64,000 bases of DNA, from contig NZ_QOCG01000013.1 in the NCBI RefSeq assembly GCF_003318235.1, positions 1 through 64,000 of the forward strand, given 5' to 3'. Numbering within the stretch: position 1 is the first letter of the stretch; each line of letters starts with the position of its first letter. Below the pieces are notes generated by a model. It was not told the origin of the DNA and searched no databases. It saw only the letters and a list, made by a program, of their open reading frames with translations. Shown in pieces: positions 45,710-54,702 of the stretch. Source of the DNA: Loktanella sp. D2R18 (GTDB taxonomy: Bacteria > Pseudomonadota > Alphaproteobacteria > Rhodobacterales > Rhodobacteraceae). The translations under genes and the position numbers were made by a program.

Positions 45710-46599
45710 TGCGATAACCCCGCCGCGATGGTTTCTAAAGTGACGCGCAGCAGGTCGATATAGGTCGGCACGGGGCCGTCTGTATCGGTCAGGCTGTCAA
45801 CATAAAGCACACCTGCGTAGTCGGCATCAGTTTCACGCGCGACCTGTTCGGCTGGTGCCTGCGAGACCGTGCTTTCGCAGAACACGGCACTGATGTCATG
45901 TTCGCGCACAGTGTCGATCACGTTGCGCACCTGTTGTGGTGTACCTTGCGCGTCGGCGTTCATCGGCCAAAGATACAGTTCGTGCATTTCAAAATCGCGC
46001 GCAAGATAGCTAAAGGCCCCTTCGCAAGTCACCAACCAACGCTCATCCTCGGGAACGGCCTGAATGGCGGCGCGTAGGGGTTCGATGGTAGCGGCGATCT
46101 CGGCCTTATAGGCCTCCGCGTTAGCCGTATAGATCTCCGCATTTTCTGGGTCATGCAATACAAAGGCGTCACGAATATTATCGACATAGATCAGCGCGCT
46201 TTGCATGCTCATCCAGGCATGCGGGTTTGGTTTGCCTTCATATTCGCCCGCCGCAATGCTGATCGGTGTGATGCCATCTGTCAGCGTCACGCTCGGCACA
46301 TCGTCTAGATTGTCCAAAAACTGCGCAAACCACAGTTCAAGATTCATCCCGTTCCACAAAATCAAATCAGCATCATGCGCACGGATAATATCGCGTGGCG
46401 TCGGTTGATACCCATGAATTTCTGCGCCCGGCTTTGTAACACTTTCCACAATCGCCGCATCCCCTGCCACGTTACGGGCCATATCTGCGATCACTGTAAA
46501 TGTGGTCACGGCCTTAAACCGATCATCATCGGCTAACGCCACGTTCCCCGAAAGTAACAGTGTGCTCGCTAACAGGGCTTGTTTGATCAGGTGACGCAT
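45706..46599 (-). CDS. sitA: Metal ABC transporter substrate-binding protein (SitA-type)
   Basis: A 297-residue periplasmic metal receptor of cluster 9. A signal peptide (residues 1-23, ending VALA) precedes the metal ligands expected for Mn/Fe members: His in EIHGYQPTP, His in NPHAWMS, Glu in VTCEGAF and Asp in LYVDSLTD. No histidine-rich loop is present, which argues against a zinc receptor. CGGAG lies 8 bases before the ATG. It is first in the operon and under a likely Fur-family operator. Confidence 0.92.
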   Translation of the reverse strand: MRHLIKQALLASTLLLSGNVALADDDRFKAVTTFTVIADMARNVAGDAAIVESVTKPGAEIHGYQPTPRDIIRAHDADLILWNGMNLELWFAQFLDNLDDVPSVTLTDGITPISIAAGEYEGKPNPHAWMSMQSALIYVDNIRDAFVLHDPENAEIYTANAEAYKAEIAATIEPLRAAIQAVPEDERWLVTCEGAFSYLARDFEMHELYLWPMNADAQGTPQQVRNVIDTVREHDISAVFCESTVSQAPAEQVARETDADYAGVLYVDSLTDTDGPVPTYIDLLRVTLETIAAGLSQ

Positions 46600-46640
46600 T
46601 ATGATGCTCCGTGAATTTCCGCTGGTAACTGCATATGAGA

Positions 46641-46673
46641 ATTATTCGCAACTGTAAATGCGAATAATTCGCA
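46641..46673 (-). promoter_or_regulatory. Fur/Mur-type operator upstream of sitA
   Basis: ATTATTCGCA (46641-46650) and TGCGAATAAT (46659-46668) form a perfect 10-bp inverted repeat with an 8-bp spacer, and TTCGCA continues to 46673, giving a second overlapping near-palindrome. It lies 42 bp before the sitA start. A Mur- or Fur-type metal repressor is the natural candidate in alphaproteobacteria. Confidence 0.7.
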
Positions 46674-46934
46674 AGAGTTCGCACGTGACTCATATGTATG
46701 TAACAATTTTCGTAAAAAGATCGGGATCGTGTCTTTTTCTCTCAAACCTCCCACAAGATGCAATCTCAAGCTGTGCTCTCTCAACGTACGCGCAAGTATT
46801 TCGACTAGAAACTGCTAAATATTCAGTCAAATCGACCAAATCATCGCTAAAAACCAGACATAGTAGCCAGAAACAAAAAAAGCCGGCCTTTCACGTTGCA
46901 AAACGTCGTGAGGACCGTTTTAGTTAGCCCGTAA
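46674..46934. other. Divergent intergenic region
   Basis: The 261 bp between the sit operator and the PotA-type gene hold no convincing gene. The right end has a short A-run, then CACGTT and AACGTC half-sites about 40 bp before the ATPase gene. It presumably carries the promoter of the polyamine-type transporter operon. Confidence 0.5.
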
Positions 46935-48059
46935 ATGCCAATCCTCGGGGGAAATGGTTTGTCAGCAGACAAAAGCGACACAGCGTTCGTAGAATTTGAA
47001 CGCGTACAAAAAAGTTACGACGGCGAAAATCTCGTTGTAAAAGACTTAAATCTGTCGATGCCGAAGGGCGAATTTCTTACAATGCTTGGGCCATCAGGGT
47101 CCGGTAAGACGACTTGTTTGATGATGTTGGCCGGGTTTGAAACGGCGACGCATGGGGCGATCCGGCTTGATGGTGTTTCCATCAATAACATCCCACCGCA
47201 CAAACGCGGCATTGGCATGGTGTTCCAAAACTACGCGCTTTTTCCGCATATGACGGTCGCCGAAAACCTGTCCTTCCCGCTTGAAGTACGCAAAATCGGC
47301 AAATCGGACCGCGAAGAAAAAGTCATGCGCGCACTTGGCATGGTGCAGATGCAAGATTTCGCAGGTCGCCGCCCGATGCAGCTATCTGGTGGTCAACAAC
47401 AACGTATCGCGCTTGCGCGGGCCTTGGTGTTTGAACCTGAACTCGTGCTCATGGATGAGCCGCTTGGCGCGTTGGATAAACAACTGCGCGAAACGCTCCA
47501 ATTTGAAATCACAAAACTGGCGCATGATCTGGGGATTACCGTTGTTTACGTGACCCACGACCAAACCGAAGCGCTGACAATGTCAGACAGGGTGGCTGTC
47601 TTTGACGACGGACGCATTCAGCAGCTTGCGCCACCAGATGAGTTGTATGAAGCACCGCAAAACAGCTTCGTTGCGCAGTTCATCGGCGAAAACAACACGC
47701 TAGAGGGCGTTGTACAGGAAATGCGCGGCGACAGCTGCATTGTGAAACTCGACAGTGGCGATGTCATCGATGCGATGCCTGTCAATGTCAGCAAAGTTGG
47801 CGAGCGGACCAAAGTGTCGATCCGCCCAGAGCGAGTTGAATTCGACAAATCCCGCCTGAGCCCTGACGCACATACTCTTAAGGCTGAAGTCTTAGAGTTC
47901 ATCTATATGGGTGACATTTTCCGGACGCGTTTGCGCGTTGCAGGAACCGATGACTTTGTCATTAAATCACGCAACGCCCCTGATCAGGTCCGCCTGACGC
48001 CGGGAAGCCAAATCGAAATTGGCTGGCTTGCACGAGATTGCCGCGCGCTTGATGCGTAA
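46935..48059 (+). CDS. Polyamine-type ABC transporter ATP-binding protein (PotA-like)
   Basis: A 374-residue ATPase with Walker A GPSGSGKTT, the QLSGGQQQRIALARAL signature and Walker B LVLMDEPLGALDK. A C-terminal TOBE domain (about residues 290-370, KVSIRPERVEF) is typical of PotA and related importers. A TTG at 46959 with GGGGGA upstream is an alternative start. A hairpin separates it from the receptor gene. The ligand is spermidine, putrescine or a related cation. Confidence 0.92.
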   Translation: MPILGGNGLSADKSDTAFVEFERVQKSYDGENLVVKDLNLSMPKGEFLTMLGPSGSGKTTCLMMLAGFETATHGAIRLDGVSINNIPPHKRGIGMVFQNYALFPHMTVAENLSFPLEVRKIGKSDREEKVMRALGMVQMQDFAGRRPMQLSGGQQQRIALARALVFEPELVLMDEPLGALDKQLRETLQFEITKLAHDLGITVVYVTHDQTEALTMSDRVAVFDDGRIQQLAPPDELYEAPQNSFVAQFIGENNTLEGVVQEMRGDSCIVKLDSGDVIDAMPVNVSKVGERTKVSIRPERVEFDKSRLSPDAHTLKAEVLEFIYMGDIFRTRLRVAGTDDFVIKSRNAPDQVRLTPGSQIEIGWLARDCRALDA

Positions 48060-48070
48060 CGGCTGAAACA

Positions 48071-48099
48071 GAGCCTGCCTTCGCCCGGAAGGTAGGCTC
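48071..48099. terminator. Hairpin between ATPase and receptor genes
   Basis: GAGCCTGCCTTC pairs with GAAGGTAGGCTC (one wobble) around a 5-base loop. There is no T-run. It may insulate or stabilise the receptor message within the operon. Confidence 0.45.
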
Positions 48100-48136
48100 G
48101 CACGTAATAATCCGGGTAAACTTACGGGAGACTAAA

Positions 48137-49243
48137 ATGACTTTGACCAAAGCACTCATGGCCACTTCGGCTCTGACGCTGGCTGGTTCAACAGCCTTCG
48201 CAGACGGCCATATGGCCGACGAAATGACCATCGTTAGCTGGGGTGGCGCGTATTCTGCATCACAACAAGCAGCCTACCACGACCCCTACTCCGAAAACAC
48301 GGGCGTCACGATCATCAATGACGAAAGTTCAAACGAAGCGGTTGCGAAACTGCGTGCGATGAACGAAGCGGGCAACATCACATGGGACGTTGTTGACGTT
48401 GTGGCATCTGACGCGATCCGTCTTTGCGACGAAGGCCTTGCGCTGGAAATCGACGCCGACGAACAGCTCGCACCTGGCGATGACGGTTCTTCTGCTTCTG
48501 ACGATTTCGGCGACCTGTTGGTATCTGATTGCTTCATCCCGCAGATCGTTTATTCGACAACTGCTGGTTACCGCACTGATTTGGTTGGCGATACACCGCC
48601 AACGTCTATCTGCGCATTCTTCGATCTCGAAGCATACCCAGGCATGCGTTCGCTTGAAAAACGCCCAATCAACAACATGGAATGGGCGTTGCTTTGTGAC
48701 GGCGTTGCAAAAGAAGACGTTTATGACGTTCTCGAAACCGAAGAAGGCCAAGCACAGGCATTTGCCAAGCTTGACACGATCAAAGACAGCGTTGTTTGGT
48801 GGTCTGCTGGTGCAGATACCCCACAATTGTTGGCCGACGGCGAAGTCGTCATGGGCACAACATACAACGGTCGTCTGTTCAGCCTGATCGAAGAGCAAGA
48901 CCAGCCTGTTGCAATGCTGTGGGACGCGCAAGTGTTCGACCTTGACGGTTGGATTATTCCCGCAGGCCTGAGCCCAGAGCGTGAAGCACGCGCCTTGGAC
49001 TACATCTACTTTGCGACAGACACACAGCGTCTTGCTGACCAAGCGAAATACATCTCTTACGGTCCAGCACGTGCATCATCTGCGCCTCTGGTTGGGCAGC
49101 ACGCAACATTGGGTATCGACATGGCACCACATATGCCAACCGACCCTGCGAACGCGACAAACACCTTCTTGTATAACTACGAGTGGTGGGCTGATTACCG
49201 CGACGATCTGGATGCAAAATTCCAAAGCTGGCTTGCACAATAA
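48137..49243 (+). CDS. Polyamine-type ABC transporter substrate-binding protein (PotD-like)
   Basis: A 368-residue periplasmic receptor. A signal peptide of about 22 residues (ending STAFADG) is followed by MTIVSWGGAYSASQQAAYHD, the family opening, and the D-V-V-D-V-V segment. The mature chain is acidic. A hairpin follows the gene. Family members bind spermidine, putrescine or related amines; the precise ligand cannot be assigned. Confidence 0.9.
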   Translation: MTLTKALMATSALTLAGSTAFADGHMADEMTIVSWGGAYSASQQAAYHDPYSENTGVTIINDESSNEAVAKLRAMNEAGNITWDVVDVVASDAIRLCDEGLALEIDADEQLAPGDDGSSASDDFGDLLVSDCFIPQIVYSTTAGYRTDLVGDTPPTSICAFFDLEAYPGMRSLEKRPINNMEWALLCDGVAKEDVYDVLETEEGQAQAFAKLDTIKDSVVWWSAGADTPQLLADGEVVMGTTYNGRLFSLIEEQDQPVAMLWDAQVFDLDGWIIPAGLSPEREARALDYIYFATDTQRLADQAKYISYGPARASSAPLVGQHATLGIDMAPHMPTDPANATNTFLYNYEWWADYRDDLDAKFQSWLAQ

Positions 49244-49255
49244 GCCTTAATACCT

Positions 49256-49283
49256 GCGCAAGGTGGGGCAACCCGCCTTGCGC
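49256..49283. terminator. Strong hairpin after the receptor gene
   Basis: GCGCAAGG (49256-49263) pairs with CCTTGCGC (49276-49283), and an inner GGG/CCC extends the stem; ATCTTT follows. It lies between the receptor gene and the DUF1330 and permease genes and may limit permease expression. Confidence 0.6.
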
Positions 49284-49307
49284 ATCTTTCATCCACGGGA
49301 ATTCAAG

Positions 49308-49595
49308 ATGCCAAAAGGCTATATCATCGGCCATATCACGGTGAACAATCCTGACGCTTACCAGGAATACATCATCAAAGACACGCCCATGATCGCAGCC
49401 CACGGTGGCAAACCAATCGTCCGTGGTGGCCCAAGCGAAGTGCCTGAAGGCACAGCATTTGACCGCCATGTGATCTTTGAATTTCCAGACTACGCAAGCG
49501 CCAAGGCGCTATATTATTCCAAAGAATACCAAGAGGTCGCGCGCATCCGCCGCGAAAACGCAACAAGCATGATCATCTTGGTCGAAGGGGTTTAG
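49308..49595 (+). CDS. DUF1330 family protein
   Basis: A 95-residue dimeric alpha-beta barrel-like protein of family DUF1330. MPKGYIIGHITVNNPDAYQE opens it, and F-D-R-H-V-I-F-E-F-P-D-Y-A-S-A-K-A-L-Y is the conserved core. The function is unknown. It is embedded in the transporter operon between the receptor and the first permease gene, only 5 bp before the latter. The ATG at 49308 gives the family length; 49263 would add 15 residues. Confidence 0.88.
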   Translation: MPKGYIIGHITVNNPDAYQEYIIKDTPMIAAHGGKPIVRGGPSEVPEGTAFDRHVIFEFPDYASAKALYYSKEYQEVARIRRENATSMIILVEGV

Positions 49596-49600
49596 AACAC

Positions 49601-51214
49601 ATGGCAGAGCAAGTCCTTGCCGCAGACGGCACACCACTAAAGGCAAGCCTCAACCGCGCATTGCGCCGCCAAAAGATGCGCGCGCTGGTCCTGATTTTAC
49701 CTCTTCTTCTGTTTATTCTGGCGACATTCATCTACCCAATCGGGCAAATGCTGTTCCGCTCGGTCGAAAACGGTATTGTGAGCGAAACCATCCCGCGCAC
49801 TGTTGTCGCCCTTGATGATTGGGACACGCAGGAAAATGATCTTCCCCCTGCCCCGGTATTTGACGCGCTTGCCAAAGATTTGGCCGTCGCGGTTGAGCTT
49901 AAAGAACACACACGTCTGGGCAGCCGCCTGAACTACGAATTGTCGGGTATTTCATCGCTGTTCCGTAAAACGGGCCGCAGGGTCGATGATATTGGTGAAA
50001 TCTACACGGACCAGTTGGTCGCGCTTGATCCCGCATGGGAAGATCCGGCCACATGGGTCACGCTGATGGCTGACCCTGATTGGATCACCGCACAAGCCGC
50101 ATGGGACGGTGAAGGGGATGAACCCGCCTTTGTCATGTCCGCCTCAGCGATTGACCTGCTGCCCCAAACGGCCGACATCTACGCCGATTTTGCCCGCGTC
50201 ATCCAATCCGAAGACAATGATAGTCCCACCGACGAAGAACCATGGCACATCGTGTCCTTGGCCCTGTATCAAGATTTGATTGCTTCGCCGTCGGTCGACA
50301 TTCCCGGCCCGCTTGCCGGTCTTGTAAGCACAGCTGCGGCTGCGGCGCCAAGCTTTGAAACCGAAGACGTCATCGCGACATTGACCGAAGTCGACGATGA
50401 TTGGCAAAACCCGGAAGTTTGGGAGACCATCTATACTTATAGCCCGGCCTACACGAACGGCTATTTCTTGAACGCGATTGATTTGCAAAAAACTACAGAT
50501 GGCGTTGAATGGCAGCCAGAGAACGAACAAGTCTACCTGACTTTGTTCTTGCGCACGATGATCATGTCGATGACCATCACAATCAGTTGCATTTTGCTGG
50601 GCTACCCCGTGGCATGGATGCTTGCGAACCTGCCGGCACGCAAGGCAAACCTGTTGATGATCCTTGTGCTGCTACCGTTCTGGACATCGCTATTGGTACG
50701 GACATCTGCGTGGAAGGTGCTGTTGCAAAACCAAGGGGTGATCAATGATCTGTTGGTTTGGGTCGGTTTCGTTGCCGATGACAACCGGCTTGCCCTGATC
50801 AATAACGCCACAGGAACAGTGATCGCCATGACGCATATCTTGCTGCCCTTTATGATCTTGCCGCTTTATTCCGTGATGCAGACCATTCCGATCAGCTATC
50901 TGCGCGCGGCGAAATCTCTGGGCGCAACCAATTGGACAGCCTTCTGGCGTGTTTATTTTCCGCAGTCCATTCCCGGTATCGGCGCGGGGTCGATCCTCGT
51001 GTTTATCCTATCGATTGGCTACTATATCACGCCAGAAATCGTGGGCGGCACCAAGGGTGTCTTTATCTCGAACCGGATCGCTTATCACATCTCAAGCTCG
51101 CTCAACTGGGGCTTGGCAGCGGCACTGGGTGCAATCCTACTGGCAATCGTTCTGGCGCTTTATTGGGCCTACGACCGGATCGTCGGCATCGACAACGTGA
51201 AACTAGGAGGCTGA
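49601..51214 (+). CDS. Polyamine-type ABC transporter permease (PotB-like) with large insertion
   Basis: A 537-residue permease, about 240 residues longer than classic PotB. The first helix (residues 27-50) is followed by a predicted periplasmic region of roughly residues 55-310. The remaining five helices and the EAA loop (AAKSLGATNWTAFWRVYFPQ) are conventional. It partners the next permease, which starts 4 bp later. The insertion has no known domain. Confidence 0.9.
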   Translation: MAEQVLAADGTPLKASLNRALRRQKMRALVLILPLLLFILATFIYPIGQMLFRSVENGIVSETIPRTVVALDDWDTQENDLPPAPVFDALAKDLAVAVELKEHTRLGSRLNYELSGISSLFRKTGRRVDDIGEIYTDQLVALDPAWEDPATWVTLMADPDWITAQAAWDGEGDEPAFVMSASAIDLLPQTADIYADFARVIQSEDNDSPTDEEPWHIVSLALYQDLIASPSVDIPGPLAGLVSTAAAAAPSFETEDVIATLTEVDDDWQNPEVWETIYTYSPAYTNGYFLNAIDLQKTTDGVEWQPENEQVYLTLFLRTMIMSMTITISCILLGYPVAWMLANLPARKANLLMILVLLPFWTSLLVRTSAWKVLLQNQGVINDLLVWVGFVADDNRLALINNATGTVIAMTHILLPFMILPLYSVMQTIPISYLRAAKSLGATNWTAFWRVYFPQSIPGIGAGSILVFILSIGYYITPEIVGGTKGVFISNRIAYHISSSLNWGLAAALGAILLAIVLALYWAYDRIVGIDNVKLGG

Positions 51215-51218
51215 TCAG

Positions 51219-52103
51219 ATGAGCTTGCCAATCTATGCAACCACCGGTCAAAAGATCTGGTATTATACCTTCCGCGTGATCGTGGGCCTGATCTTGTTCT
51301 TCTTGATCGCCCCAATCATCATCATCATTCCGTTGTCGTTCAACGCGCAGGATTTCTTTACCTTCACGCCAGAGATGCTGGCGCTGGACCCAGAGGGCTA
51401 TTCGCTCAAACACTACCGTGACTTCTTTTCTAATCAGGACTGGATCCGCCCGCTGAAGAACTCGCTGATCATTGCGCCCTTCGCGACGATTATCTCGGTT
51501 TCATTGGGGACATTAGCTGCCATTGGTCTGTCACAATCACACGTACCGTTCCGGCGTGGGATCATGGCGATTTTGATTTCACCGATGATTGTGCCGCTGA
51601 TCATTTCAGCGACAGGCATGTTCTTTTTCTACAGCCAAATGGGCCTGTGGATGGAAAACACGTTCGGGATTTCAAAATCGCTTTCGGGCTACATAAAAGT
51701 GATCTTGGCACATGCCGCACTTGGGATTCCCTTCGTGATTATTACCGTGACCGCAACGCTTGTCGGTTTCGACCAATCCCTGACGCGGGCCGCGGCCAAT
51801 ATGGGCGCGACACCAACGGTCACGTTTTTCCGGGTACAGATGCCGCTGATCCTGCCCGGCGTAATTTCAGGCGGGCTGTTCGCCTTCATCACATCGTTTG
51901 ACGAGGTCGTCGTCGTGCTATTCGTAGGTGCGGCGGCGCAAAAAACCCTGCCGTGGCAAATGTTTACAGGGCTACGCGAACAGATCAGCCCAACGATCCT
52001 CGCGGTGGCGACTGTGCTGGTTGGGATTTCGATCCTCTTGCTTGCAACGGTTGAATTGCTCCGGCGGCGGTCCGAACGGCTGCGCGGTATGTCACCAACC
52101 TAA
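51219..52103 (+). CDS. Polyamine-type ABC transporter permease (PotC-like)
   Basis: A 294-residue permease with six helices and an EAA loop near AAANMGATPTVTFFRVQMPL. Normal family length. It is the last gene of the operon and is followed by a clear terminator. Confidence 0.92.
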   Translation: MSLPIYATTGQKIWYYTFRVIVGLILFFLIAPIIIIIPLSFNAQDFFTFTPEMLALDPEGYSLKHYRDFFSNQDWIRPLKNSLIIAPFATIISVSLGTLAAIGLSQSHVPFRRGIMAILISPMIVPLIISATGMFFFYSQMGLWMENTFGISKSLSGYIKVILAHAALGIPFVIITVTATLVGFDQSLTRAAANMGATPTVTFFRVQMPLILPGVISGGLFAFITSFDEVVVVLFVGAAAQKTLPWQMFTGLREQISPTILAVATVLVGISILLLATVELLRRRSERLRGMSPT

Positions 52104-52124
52104 TACCGCGACAGATGAATGCAC

Positions 52125-52153
52125 AAAGGCAGACCTATCTAGGTCTGCCTTTT
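52125..52153 (+). terminator. Rho-independent terminator of the polyamine transporter operon
   Basis: AAAGGCAGACCTA pairs perfectly with TAGGTCTGCCTTT across a 2-base centre and is followed by T, a strong 13-bp stem 22 bp after the PotC-like stop. Confidence 0.85.
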
Positions 52154-52156
52154 GCG

Positions 52157-53086
52157 TTAAGGAAGGATATGCAGCCAAGCCCAGACCGTGATAATCGACA
52201 ACCCGGTCCCCATCAGGACGGCAGAGGCCGCAACCCGCTTTGCCCGCCCATACATATTGGCAAACACATAGGCGTTGATCCCCGGTGCCATCGCGCCGGT
52301 CATCACCGCAGACCGTGTTGCAGATAAGCTAAGATCATTAATATCGGCCAGTAGCCAGACGATGACCGGGTGCATCACCAAAGAGATTGAGACAACAAAC
52401 ATGATCGCCCGCATGTCCCCCTCGGGGCGATAGTGATACAGCACCCCACCAAGGCCAAACAGCGCCGCAGGCAAGGCTGCACGCGCAATCAGTCCAATCG
52501 CGTCAGTCAAAACTGTGGGCACGGGCACCCCAGCAACATTCACAAACATCCCGAGGCTGACACCAATAATCAATGCATTGCTAAACATCGCCTTGAGCAC
52601 CTTGCGCGGCAAAGCCGCAACGCTGCCCCCCCAATTGCGCGCGATCTCCATCGCGGTGATACCGATAGCGTAGCAAAACGGCGAATGGATCGCGATAATC
52701 GCATAGTTCGCTTCAAGCGCATCAGCGCCATAAGCGCGTTCAGTGATCGGCACGCCCAATAGAAATGAATTGGAAAACAATCCGCAAAACCCAAAGACCA
52801 CGCAGTCTTGCCAGTCACGTTGAAATAGCACACGGCCACCAACGAAACCCACTATGAACCCCGCGACAGCGCCCGTGTAAAACGACCCAAGCAATGCAAA
52901 GCTAAAGTTTTGCTGCAAATCCAGAGTCGAGATTGCCGTAAATAGCAGGCACGGAATGGCAAATCCTTGGGTGAACTTCATCAGCCCGTCGACGCCACCT
53001 TCAGAAAAATAGCCTCGCCAGACAGCTATATATCCAAACCCGATCACCAAAAATACGGGCATGATAACGTCGATCAATGCACTCAT
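52157..53086 (-). CDS. AEC family transporter
   Basis: A 309-residue protein with about ten hydrophobic helices of the auxin-efflux-carrier family (malonate/malate type in bacteria). FLVIGFGYIAVWRGYFSEGG at the N-terminus and the later PTVLTDAIGLIARAALPAAL are family features. The substrate is unknown. It lies 17 bp downstream of the MBL hydrolase gene on the same strand. Confidence 0.88.
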   Translation of the reverse strand: MSALIDVIMPVFLVIGFGYIAVWRGYFSEGGVDGLMKFTQGFAIPCLLFTAISTLDLQQNFSFALLGSFYTGAVAGFIVGFVGGRVLFQRDWQDCVVFGFCGLFSNSFLLGVPITERAYGADALEANYAIIAIHSPFCYAIGITAMEIARNWGGSVAALPRKVLKAMFSNALIIGVSLGMFVNVAGVPVPTVLTDAIGLIARAALPAALFGLGGVLYHYRPEGDMRAIMFVVSISLVMHPVIVWLLADINDLSLSATRSAVMTGAMAPGINAYVFANMYGRAKRVAASAVLMGTGLSIITVWAWLHILP

Positions 53087-53103
53087 GCGGTTGGTCCTTT
53101 GGG

Positions 53104-53907
53104 TTAGGTGATGTCAAATGTTAACGTCATACCATCATAGGCGGGCTGCACATGCGCGGGGGTTTCAGCTGCGACCGTCGCAAAATCCAGATCATTGTGC
53201 ATATTTGTCAGCACTGCCTGTTTTGGCTGCAGCTTTGCTATCCAATTCAGCGTTTGTTCAAGATGTGCATGGGATGGGTGCGGCGTGCGGCGCAGCGCGT
53301 CGATGATCCAACACGCGAGCCCATCCAGCTTGGCCCAAGCCGGATCAGGGATTGCGGACACATCCGGGATATAGGCCACATCGTCGAACCTAAACCCAAG
53401 CGCGTCAATCCCGCCATGCGTCACCGTAAACGGGGTGAGCGTGATTGCGCCCCCTGCCGCGGTGATTGTCACATCACCGTCCATCTCATGCAGTTTGCAA
53501 ATCGGCGGATAAGAAGAACCAATAGGCGTTTCAAAGATATAGCCGAACCGATCACGCAACGCTTTGGCGGTGTCAGGATCGGCCCAGACGGGTAGCATTT
53601 CACGGGTGTTAAAGACGATCATCCGCAGATCATCAATCCCGTGAACATGATCCGCATGAGCGTGGGTATAAATCACTGCATCCAAAGTCCCGACGCCCGC
53701 GTCCAGCAGCTGGTTGCGCAGGTCTGGTGATGTATCAATCAGGACCTTCGTTTCGCCCTTACCATTTGATCGCGTCAACAGTATCGAGCAGCGTTTCCTA
53801 CGGTTTTTAGGGTTTTCGGGATCGCAATCCCCCCACAACCCACCCAGACGAGGCACGCCGCCTGATGATCCACAGCCTAGAATGGTCACCATGAGAGTGT
53901 CGCTCAT
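53104..53907 (-). CDS. MBL-fold metallo-hydrolase (PhnP-like)
   Basis: A 267-residue metallo-beta-lactamase-fold phosphodiesterase. The metal motif is H-A-H-A-D-H in YTHAHADHVHGIDDLR, and the N-terminal ILGCGSSGGVPRLGG is typical of the PhnP-like subgroup. PhnP hydrolyses cyclic phosphodiesters. The gene overlaps tatD by 4 bp and is the last of a conserved housekeeping run. Confidence 0.9.
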   Translation of the reverse strand: MSDTLMVTILGCGSSGGVPRLGGLWGDCDPENPKNRRKRCSILLTRSNGKGETKVLIDTSPDLRNQLLDAGVGTLDAVIYTHAHADHVHGIDDLRMIVFNTREMLPVWADPDTAKALRDRFGYIFETPIGSSYPPICKLHEMDGDVTITAAGGAITLTPFTVTHGGIDALGFRFDDVAYIPDVSAIPDPAWAKLDGLACWIIDALRRTPHPSHAHLEQTLNWIAKLQPKQAVLTNMHNDLDFATVAAETPAHVQPAYDGMTLTFDIT

Positions 53908-54692
53908 GCGCGTGCTTTCCAGAACAGTCGATCAAAATTCGCTGTCGTTTTCCGTGCGAAATCTGCGTAGTCCATGCCGAACGCTTCGGCCCCGACCTTT
54001 GCAGTCAAGGCAGAAAACGCTGGTTCATTGCGCTTGCCACGGTGTGGCGGCGGCGCAAGGTAAGGGCTGTCAGTTTCCACCAAAATCCGTTCAATCGGGG
54101 CAGCCGCGAAAATATCGCGCAATTCTTTGCTTTTGGGAAAGGAAGCGATCCCGGACATCGACAAGTAAAACCCTAGATCAAGCGCAGCCGTCGCCAATGC
54201 GGCAGAGCTAGAAAAGCAGTGCATCACACATGAATAGGCACCGTTTGCGTATTCCTCGGCCAGAATTCGTGCCATGTCACCATCAGCGGCCCGTGCGTGG
54301 ATAATCAGTGGCAGTTTGGTTTCGCGCGCCGCCGCGATATGCACACGCAGGCTTTGTTGCTGAATATCCATGCTTTCGGCGGTGTAGTGATAATCAAGCC
54401 CGGTTTCGCCGATGCCCACAAATTTCGGATGCGCGGAGAGCGCGATCAATTCATCGACAGTCGCGAGTGGCTCTTCGGCGGCGCTCATCGGGTGGGTGCC
54501 TGCGGCATAGAACACAGGGGCGAATTCTTCGGCAATGGCGCGCACTTGGGGTTCCAAACGAAGACGCGTGCAGATCGTCACCATGCGCTCAACCCCGGCG
54601 TCCAGCGCGCGCTGGATCACAGCAGGGCGTTCCGCATCAAAATCAGGAAAATCAAGATGGCAATGGCTATCGACGATGGTGGGCTGTGTCAT
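53904..54692 (-). CDS. tatD: TatD family metal-dependent hydrolase
   Basis: A 262-residue TIM-barrel hydrolase, a deoxyribonuclease-like enzyme. The N-terminal DSHCHLDFPDFD carries the H-x-H metal pair, GIGETGLDYHY the catalytic glutamate, and LVETDSPYLAPPPHRGKRN the C-terminal signature. The start at 54692 is chosen because it begins right before the first strand; the frame is open to 54752. Confidence 0.93.
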   Translation of the reverse strand: MTQPTIVDSHCHLDFPDFDAERPAVIQRALDAGVERMVTICTRLRLEPQVRAIAEEFAPVFYAAGTHPMSAAEEPLATVDELIALSAHPKFVGIGETGLDYHYTAESMDIQQQSLRVHIAAARETKLPLIIHARAADGDMARILAEEYANGAYSCVMHCFSSSAALATAALDLGFYLSMSGIASFPKSKELRDIFAAAPIERILVETDSPYLAPPPHRGKRNEPAFSALTAKVGAEAFGMDYADFARKTTANFDRLFWKARA

Positions 54693-54702
54693 GAATTGGC
54701 CT

